A DNA stretch of 64,000 nucleotides. Source: Anaeramoeba flamelloides. Lineage: Eukaryota; Metamonada; Anaeramoebidae. Within the stretch, counting starts at the first letter, position 1. Every line of letters begins with the position of its first letter. The DNA is taken from positions 5,537,501 through 5,601,500 of the forward strand of contig JANTQA010000063.1 in assembly GCA_027625915.1 (NCBI GenBank), in the 5' to 3' direction. The notes under the pieces were generated by a model, which worked only from the letters and a program-made list of their open reading frames with translations, had not been told where the DNA came from and searched no databases. The position numbers and the translations under genes are program-made. Of this stretch, positions 55,740 to 64,000 are shown piece by piece.

Positions 55740-58700
55740 ATGACAAAACCAGAATCATGTATTCTTCTTGTTGACAACTCAATAGATTCTATTAAAAACG
55801 ACTACTTACCTTCCCGTTTGTTATGCCAATTTTCATGGGTTCACTTAATTTGTCGTTCAATTTTATCCTTTCATAATCAGTCCTATGTTGGCTTGATCCC
55901 AATGACAAGCTCCTACCAATCGATATGTATTCCCCTTACTCGGGACCTTAGTAGCATTTTAGGTGAATTAATAGAATTACCCTCAATTGATGAGCCAATT
56001 CAAATTGAAAAATCAATCCTTTTATCTACAATAATGCTCAACCATAAAAAAAACAAAAAAAAAAGTTACAAAAAAATTAAAAGGTTAATTCTCTTTAGCA
56101 CCTGTTTAATAACCGACTCTTTAGAAAAAATCAGAAGGATTTCGAAAATTCTTTCAAAAGAAAAAATTGCAGTTGACATTATTTGTATGAGCGGCTGTCG
56201 GCGAAATAGAGAAAAATTCAAAATACTTTCAAAATCTTGGAAAAACAAATTTTCAGGTGGTAAAATAATTGAGCTTCGCCCAAGTATGTCTTACATTTCG
56301 TCTTTTTATTTTCTTTTTGTTTGTTTTTTCTTTTTTTATCTTTTGAAACAAACAATTAAATTTGTTTACAGCAAAAACTGTATAATTGTTGCAGAAAAAA
56401 AGTGTAACAAGAAAAAAAAGTTCAACACCATTTATAATTATAAACAGAAAGAGATTCACAGAAATCACAGAAATCACAGAAACCAGACAACCACAAGTTA
56501 GATCAATTAATAAAAGAAAAAAATTAGGAGATATTTAAGATAAAATAAAGAATTCAAAACAAGAAAAGTATTGGTAATACTATTTGTTGAAAAATAAATT
56601 GAACAATATTTTCATTTAGCTTTCCAAAATTATATTTGAAAAGTAAAGTAAAATTTCAAATTTTTAAACTTATAACAAGCCTAAAATATTCATTTCCCTT
56701 TAGAATTGGAGACTTTATAGAATTATTGAGTTTTAATTTTTTTGGAAGATGACTGAAAAATTTGATGCATTTATTTTGCATTTAACAGTACTTGTTTTTT
56801 CTTTAAAAATATTTTTCATTGTTTAATCCTTTCAAAATATTTATATGAAAATAATTTAACTATTTTTGAGATCAAAGCAAATACTTAAGGGTGTAGCTCC
56901 AAACGAATTCTTCAGCGACATTACAAATGCCTTTCTTTAAGAATGTTTAATTTTCTTACTATCTTTTTATCTACAGATTAAAATTAATTAATTTTGAAAA
57001 AAAATGGAGTTTTTTTTTTTGGTATTTCTTTATTTTTTGTTCTACTTTAGAACCTCACTTACCAAGTCCTGAAAAATACGCCTAAAAAGACACTTGTCCA
57101 AATTAGTTTTTTGTTTGAATCAGTTATTAGTACAAAAGCACTAATAACTCAATAAAATTTAATAATTTTTCCATAAATCAATACTTTTCTTCAATACTAC
57201 TTTGAGAAAAATGTTTCTTTAGAATAGTTTATAATTTTATTGTAAAAATTTTGAAAATTAAATGTTTTTTCCTATTGGGGGATTAATATTAAAAAAAAAG
57301 CCACACTAACAACCAAAAATAATTCAGAAAATAACCCACAAGGTAAATATAATTAGGGTACCCCGATTTTAATTTTGCACAGAATAAATATATTCCAAAT
57401 CTTCTACTTTTCCAGTTTTATAAACGGGCTTTTTCAATAGTAAAGTTTAAATTGAACCCTATTCGCAAATTCTTCCATTAAATTTCTCTATTTAATGTTA
57501 ACCATTCAGAACAAAAGATACCAAATATCAATTAATGTTCTAAAAGCACTTGAGTGAAAAAAGAAAAATGATAAGGAATTCAAACTAGCGGTTTGTGCCT
57601 TGAAAATAAAATGGAAAATGTGAAATATCTAGAATCTTTTTTTGATCTCTTTCCAAATTATCTTACCCCTGTTAAAAATCAAAGAGAAATTATATTAGAT
57701 ATTTAAATCCTTTAGCAAAAAATCCAATAAAATTCCTTTTATAAATTAACATAAATCCAAAAAAAAGTATTAAGTTCTACAAAAATTAGCCTTTAAAAAT
57801 GTTTGGAGAAGTTAGAAAAGAAAATAATGTTTAAAAACAAAACTTTTTTTTCATTCTTAAATCAAGTTTGCTTGCATTGGCAAGTCAGACTTTAAAACAA
57901 TAAAAGCAAGGCATTTGCAAGACGTTTCATTCTAATTTTTAGAAAAAAGAAGATCGAATAATTTTATTACAATTTGAGAAAAGAAAGATTCATCTCAATT
58001 TTTCATAACTTTTTGATTTTTATTTCTTACGAACCAATTCAGTTGCTTTGATGTTTTACTAATTTCAAAATAGTTATACAGGATGTATTGAAAAAATGAT
58101 AAGTTTTGAAATTATTATAAACTAGAGCATTTTAACTTATGAAATTAAATCAATTAATTTTCCTGTAAGAGTTTTAAGAAAGGAAAAATATCACCTTTTC
58201 ATACTTTTTGAAAACCGTTTTTAAACCAAAAATACTTGTTCATGTTAAAAAGAAAATTTAAACCAATTTTTTTATTGAAAAGATTCAGAAGATTTGATTT
58301 AAATTTATATATTAAATGTATTTGATCTTTGAAAAACAAATTTTTCCACTGTAAAAAACAAATTAAATTTAAAATCAATTCTTTGGCAACATAAATTTTT
58401 TTTTAACAGATCAGATTGAACAATAAGAATTCAAATAGTTTAACGAACAAAATTTATTAAAAAAAAAAAAATTGGTATTTATTTTTATTCTTTTTTAAAT
58501 GAAAAAAGAATTAACTATTAAAATCAAAAGTTATGAAAAAACATAGACAAAATTTAATGATCAAAATTATTATATAAATTATGTTCTTATGACAAATAAT
58601 TCATTTTTAATAATTATCCAAATCGTTATTATGGTTTATTTAAGCACTATTATCAAAATTGCTATATTTATTAAATTTTTTTCTTAAAATTTAAATTAAA

Positions 58701-58962
58701 TTTCAAAATTCTTATAAAAAATTGAACAAAAAATAAAAAATAAAATCCTGTTAATTTCTTAATGAAATAATAAATTGCCATTTACTTATGTGAGTGTTTT
58801 TTTTTTTTTTTGATTAATATATAATTTTGAATCACGAATAAAAATAAAATAGTCACTGGAATTGAATTTAAAAGAAAATTTTAATCATAGGGGTTTTCAG
58901 ACAACCTTATTATTGTTTTTTTATAATTGCTTTTAATATATATACATACATACATACATACC

Positions 58963-59004
<42 letters not shown>

Positions 59005-60782
59005 GATATATAAGCTCTTTTTCAAATAAAAGGGAACAAAAAATTTCAAGAATTATTCATAATTGAGTCAAATTAATTGTAGTATCATTCTAAAATCTAA
59101 GAAATGCTTTAAAACCTAAAAAAAAAACACACAACTGAAGATTTAAAACAAAACAATAAAAATTAAAACAATAAAAATTAAAATTCAATATTTTAAAAAT
59201 TGATGTGCCCTTTTATTTGAAATGAGAAATCTCGGTTTGTAAATTGTTCGGTGGAAAAAATTATCAAATCAATCAAAACCCTTGAACAAGGTGAATTGGA
59301 AAAATGTTCTATACATTTTATTGATAACTCTTTACATGTCAAACTTTTGTTCTTTAAAGTCTCATTTTCTATATAAAGCCGCAATTAATCTGGGTATTTT
59401 TTTGGAGTTGTTTTTTTCTTTATTTTCTCTTTTCTTTGTTCCAGACATCAATTCAATAATGTTCTTTCAAAATTCCTATATCTAGTTTATTGGAAATCAA
59501 ATTTAAACTGTTTTGCATTTTTATACTGTCAGATTATTTCCTAATTGGTTTTTTCTTATCTTGTTTTTTCATTTTACAAACGTTCAATATCCATAAATAT
59601 AAAAAAAACAAAAAATGAAAAAATGAATAATTAAAATGAAAATCACCAATAAGCAATTATCTTATTCACAATCAAATTCAATAGTATTGATGATTTGAGG
59701 TGTGTGCTCTTTTGTTTGAAAAAGAGTTCACAATAAATAAATATACTAAATTAACTAAAAATAATTCATTTAAACCCCTCATTTTTTTTTCTTTATTTCT
59801 TTTTCTTATATTTAAATTTTCTTCGAAACAAAAAAAAAATAAAAAATAATTAATCAATACTATTGAAACAAAAGAATCCCAATCAAAACCTTCAGACATT
59901 ATTCTGAACAAACTTTTTTCTTCGGTTCCAGAATACAATTCACAAAAGAAAAAAACTTCATTCAATTTGATAGGATCTCCAAAAGATGATCCAGAATTAG
60001 ATTTAGTATTAACAATGTCACTTATTGAAGAAAACATTAAACAAAAATCAAAAACAAAAAATGATTGTGAACTAATTTTTGATGAATGTAATAACGACGA
60101 ATGTGAAAGAGATGAAAACAATATCCTTAGTAGCGATGAAGACGAATTAAAATATTTTTCTTTGGTTGAATATCGATTGAAACAAATTGAAGAAAGAAAA
60201 AAAAAACAAAAAAACCAACTCAAAAAAATTCACCACAATTCCTTTCTAAGTTTATTTGGTAAAAGGGGTAGATTTGGCACGCCAAGGATACCGACACGCA
60301 GAATTATTTTAAAAGATTTATCTTTCCGAACAAAAAATAGAACACATTTTGAAAATGTACGTAATCATCTATTGAGTGAATCATTTCTTAAAAGCACACT
60401 TGAACAACTTCCATTTGTTGACTACAACAGTAGTGAGATTCAACAGGTTTTAACAGAATTAAAAACAGATAAATTTAAAAGCCCCCAGCTCCCATTGAAT
60501 TGGAACAGTGATCATGTTACAAAGCATATTTTTGAAACAGAAGAAAAAATTCTAACTGAATCATCGAGTATGAGTGATTTTGAAAATGAAATTGATAATA
60601 CAATCAAAAACGAATTTGGGGAAGTAAATAACAATGAAAAAAATAATCAAGAAAATGGGAATGAAAATGATGATGAAAATAAAATAGAAATAGAAATCGA
60701 AATTGAAAGAGATAAAGAACAAGAAAAAGAAAAAGAAACAACAGAAAAAAAAAATAACAGAAAAAATATTAATTGTAAATGA
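55740..60782 (+). CDS. 26S proteasome ubiquitin receptor Rpn10 (PSMD4)
   Basis: Exons 55740..56283 and 59896..60782 (476 aa) join in phase 1 across a 3,612-bp intron with donor GTATGT and acceptor TTCAG, giving IIELRPNIILNKLFSSVPEY. Rpn10 sits in the proteasome regulatory particle and captures ubiquitin chains. The vWA domain is clear: SCILLVDNSIDSIKNDYLPS, VHLICRS, QSYVGLIPMTSSY, LTRDLSSILGEL, IKRLILFSTCLI, EKIAVDIICMSG. Exon 2 carries one UIM, DPELDLVLTMSLIEE, against DPELALAL-type in animals. After the UIM there are about 230 residues of charged, mostly acidic Glu/Lys/Asn sequence, longer than usual. This frame stops at TGA, unlike its neighbours. A frame change in a ten-A run (60745..60754) would extend it to a TAA at 61117. 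Confidence 0.9.
56425..56875 (-). repeat. Inverted duplicate of 54110..54440, with an extra block of about 200 bp
   Basis: Reading the minus strand gives the same word order as 54110..54440. The extra DNA at about 56590..56795 is bordered on both sides by AGTA, which could be a short target duplication or a coincidence. The 9-bp units appear as ATCACAGAA. Confidence 0.65.
58936..59012. repeat. Microsatellite (TA)n-(CATA)n-(CA)n-(TA)n
   Basis: Composite run of TATA, four to five CATA units, about ten CA units, then TA units, inside the Rpn10 intron and abutting the 203-bp TIR element. Confidence 0.95.
59020..59222 (-). mobile_element. Small TIR element (203 bp), copy 2
   Basis: Bounded by TTTCAAATAAAAGGGAAC and GTGCCCTTTTATTTGAAA. 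Interior inverted relative to 23793..23987. Lies inside the Rpn10 intron. Confidence 0.6.
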
Positions 60783-61119
60783 AAATAAAAACAGTGGCGA
60801 TACAATAGAAAATTTGGATGGATCTAGAGATAAAAACAGCGATAATAATAGTAATTTAAAACAAGAAGAAACAGAATTAAAATTGAAAAATAAAATTAAA
60901 AGGGAATCTGAATCACAAAAAGAAAACCTAAATAAAATCTTAACCAACAGTAATAAAGATTACAATAATGAAAAAACAAAAAATGAAAATGAAAAAGATA
61001 ATGTCAAGGAAAACAAAGATGAAAAGGAACTTGGAAAGGAATTCGAAGAGCAAGAGAAGGATACTAGTGAAATTGAATTACTAAAAGAGAATAAACAATC
61101 CAGCAAGAAAGAAAAATAA
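60783..61119 (+). other. Probable C-terminal continuation of Rpn10 in the next frame
   Basis: Immediately overlapping the end of Rpn10, the adjacent frame reads about 112 further residues of the same Glu/Lys/Asn-rich style (SGDTIENLDG, KQEETELKLKNKIKRESE, LGKEFEEQEKDTSEIELL) and ends at TAA. The two frames meet at a ten-A run (60745..60754). A one-base length difference there, real or a sequencing error, would join them. No GT-AG intron of plausible size and phase was found in the overlap. Confidence 0.5.
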
Positions 61120-61619
61120 AAATAAAATTATTATATCAAATATAAGTCCAAACCACTAATCAAGAAAAAAAGGGGATGAGAAGGAAAAAGATAAAGATAT
61201 AGTAAGTAAAAGGGGGAAGTATTGCAGAACAATATGAACAATTCGCTTTATTAGTCTAATTTTTTTCGAGTAATTTTGGATTTTTGTTTGAAATTGGCTA
61301 GATATAATATCAAACTATTTGAATATTTTTGAAATAAAATTATATAAATAGAATTGAAAAATGATTATTTTATTCTAAAATATTCGTATAAATACATTAT
61401 TAAAAAATTGTTTTAAAATTGAATTTTTGAACATAATATAACTTAACAGATAAATAAATTGTCAAATATAAACTCTTTTTCGGTCTAGCTCCCAGTTTTA
61501 TTGAAATGAATAAATAAAACAAATTCTCTGAGTTTTTTCTTTAATCTTTTCAAAACAAATTTCAAAATTTGTAGACCTGAATAATTTTTTTAAATTTATT
61601 CAAGTTTTTTTTTTTGTCA

Positions 61620-61650
<31 letters not shown>

Positions 61651-64000
61651 CTTTTTTTTTTTTGAAAGATTTAATTCAAAAAAAAATCTTTTAAAACTCA
61701 AAATTAACTTTATGAATATTTGGACTTAGTGATTTCTTTTAAAATGAATACTTTTACTATTCAAAAATCTCATTGTTGAAAATTTTAATTTTCAGAAGAA
61801 ATTGTGAAATTTTGCACGAGACGTTACAATTAATAATAACCAAAAATTTTTTTAACATGCTATTTTTTTGATAATTTATATTTAGTTAAGGTATTTCTAA
61901 TTTTGACTTACGACTCTAATCATAATTTTATTATTTCACGAATTTATATTTAATTCAAATTTTTGATTCTTATAAAAAATTGGAAATTTACATTTAGCTG
62001 GACAACTTTGAGTTGAATGGAATTACCTTGTTGTTTTTTAAAGATAAACAAATTAATTAATAGATTATGTTACTATAAATATAATATATGAATATTAATA
62101 ATTGTTGTTGTTTAATCATGGTAATTTACTGTGAAAAATAAAAGAGAGAAAAAAAAGCAACGAAATAACCGGTTAATGTTAATATATTTGTCTAACAAGA
62201 ATTGCATATTTTCGGATAAAATAAAACCTTTGGATTCTTTCTGTTTTGATGATATGATTTCAATATAAAATATTGAATAAGTATTAGTAATATAAGTCTC
62301 ATAACTATTTAAAATAAAAAATGAATCATTTTATAAAAAAACATAAATTGTGAAAATGTGAAGGTTGTGAAATATTCACAATATTATTTAAATTAAAATA
62401 AATTTCAATAATTGTTATTCACTACAAAATAATAAACATAAATCATATTTTACAAAGAAAATCGTATATATTTTTGAATGAAGGTTTATTTAAATTTGCC
62501 TATTGAAGAACTTTTCAAAAAGTTATTTAATAAATGACAAGAATAAAAAAAACTCTTTCTTCTTTTTCCTTTTCTTTTTTCTTATTTTCATTATTTTTGA
62601 ATTATATTCCAATATAAATCATTAGTAACTTCGGATTTTTACTTGAAGTATTTTCTCAGAAAATAACTGAAAATTATTTGTAATCTTTTATTGAATTGTT
62701 TTAATTTGTATCCTTTTTTTAATTATAAGGTTTTTTTTTTTTTAGTTATTAAAAAAAAAAAAAAGAAATCAAATTATTATCAATAATTGAGAAACAGAAT
62801 TTCACCAAAACAGAACAAAATTTCAAGATATTTTGGTTATGATATTATATTCTCACAAGTGATGTTTAAAATTATAACAAAAAAAGATGATCTACTCAGA
62901 AAAAAAAACAGGTTTTTTTTCCGATTTTTTTATAAAAAGAAAACGAATGACATGATTTAATTTCTTATAATTTAGAATTTTTTTACCCTTTTTATGGTTT
63001 TTTTCATTGTTATTACTTCATAAATAGTTTTTATTGTTATGGGTATTAATAGTAATATTTTTATTCTATTCTATGCTAATTATTTATGTGTTAAACAAAT
63101 AATTGGGTTCTTGAACCATTTACGAACGATTATTATTTGTTTAATAATGATTTTTTTTTACTATTAAACTCTACCTAGAATTTAAACTTTTACAAATAAA
63201 TTAGGTTTTTATTTAAATTAAGAAAAAAATGAAATTTTATAAAATACTTTTTTTGATGATATTTATGAATAAGTTAATTTTATCTGCAAACTTTAAAATC
63301 AATTTTTTGTCCCAAAAAAGTTTTATATTGTTATAAAAATTCTTGTGGATAAGACCAAACACTTTGTTAAAAAATTTTTTTCATATTTTTAAATTCTTTT
63401 ACAATTATTTTTCATTATTTATAAAATGAGAAATTATCTTTTTTAAAACTTTAAAGAATAAAACATTTTTACTTAATAGGTATAGATTTCATTTATAAAA
63501 ATTTATTGAAAAATAATCAAATTTAGATTTATTAAATGTTATTTGTCAAGATTTAAATTTATATGTTTATATTTTAAACCCGTAGTAAAATAATAAAAAA
63601 ATATATCAATACTTTCCAGGAGAAAAAAAAATGAGTTGAAAAATTTTGAAAAAATAAAAATATGAAGAAAAAAAAAATGATTTTATAAATATAAAAACAA
63701 TCAAAAACCTTTATTAAAAGAATAAAATCAATTCCAATATTTTAAAATTGTAAAAAAGAAAAAATTCTATTTCTAAAATTTCAAATTCAAAATTATTTTT
63801 TCTTTTTCGATCATTTTCACTCTAGAGTTTTCAGATTTTGTTTTTTATATTTATTTTATATATTTACCGAATTGTTATAATTGATATATTTAGAATTTTA
63901 TATTGTTATTATAAGTATAATTCTTATTGAGTATTCGATATTTTGTATTATATTCTGTAAAATAGGAATCATATTTTCCATATTTTGCTTGTATTTTCAA
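61120..64000. other. 2.9 kb of AT-rich DNA without recognised features
   Basis: No open frame with protein-like content on either strand and no clear repeat copy. Contains a T run of about 40 bases at 61622..61663 (one C). Confidence 0.55.

Larger units (their letters stand above)
56284..59895 (+). other. Intron of Rpn10 (3,612 bp) with repeats
   Basis: Separates the vWA domain from the UIM. Contains the inverted duplicate 56425..56875, a TIR element (59020..59222) and a CA/TA microsatellite (58936..59012). No coding exon seen. The open frame past 56283 (SYISSFYF...) is read-through into the intron, not protein. Confidence 0.85.

Noticed and set aside
56284-56501. Membrane-like C-terminal tail of the Rpn10 first frame
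   Set aside because: Read-through into the intron; the GTATGT donor and the UIM exon in matching phase account for the true protein.
60775-60794. A 20-bp GT-AG mini-intron joining the two Rpn10 tail frames
   Set aside because: Removing 20 bases leads to the wrong frame, and the shortest supported intron here is 109 bp.
60561-60947. Minus-strand 128-residue hydrophobic frame
   Set aside because: Antisense shadow of the Glu/Lys/Asn-rich Rpn10 tail.

Overview
This is an AT-rich, intron-bearing nuclear window from a protist, probably an amoeboid one. Reasons: GT-AG introns, asparagine and Lys/Glu homopolymer tracts in conserved proteins, TAA as the stop of almost every gene, no operons, and long intergenic DNA packed with short inverted-repeat elements and LINE debris. 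The style resembles Anaeramoeba, but this is an inference and other AT-rich amoebae are possible. I saw no sign of a reassigned stop codon.

Nine confident housekeeping or signalling genes and one moderately confident gene are present. Reading left to right: an LRR-PP2C protein phosphatase (minus, 3' end outside the window); an FCP1/HAD-type phosphatase (plus, moderate); an SH3-PX-BAR sorting nexin of the SNX9 type (minus); a mitotic A/B-type cyclin with a destruction box (plus); a DPP8/9-like prolyl dipeptidase (minus); the ribosome quality-control factor NEMF/Rqc2 (minus); a bZIP transcription factor (plus); the RNA polymerase I subunit A49 (minus, first exon not found); and the proteasome ubiquitin receptor Rpn10 (plus). 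Several look like separate fragments when read frame by frame. They become full-length proteins once introns are placed with matching phase: LRR plus PP2C across 2.6 kb, SH3 plus PX-BAR across 3.6 kb, the DPP propeller plus its catalytic end across 2.1 kb, and the Rpn10 vWA domain plus UIM across 3.6 kb.

The rest is largely mobile-element debris: two LINE fragments, two copies of a 0.5 kb DNA element, two copies of a 197-bp TA-flanked hairpin MITE, several long foldback elements, and a composite repeat present in opposite orientations near 8.3-10.9 kb and 19.4-20.9 kb. The last 2.9 kb has no recognisable gene. The genes are unrelated in pathway, although cyclin, Rpn10 and phosphatases share cell-cycle and turnover themes that are common in any eukaryotic genome. 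I found no convincing new multi-gene system. The most useful results are the reconstructed split genes, the transposon-swollen introns, the repeat families, and a likely C-terminal frameshift in Rpn10.
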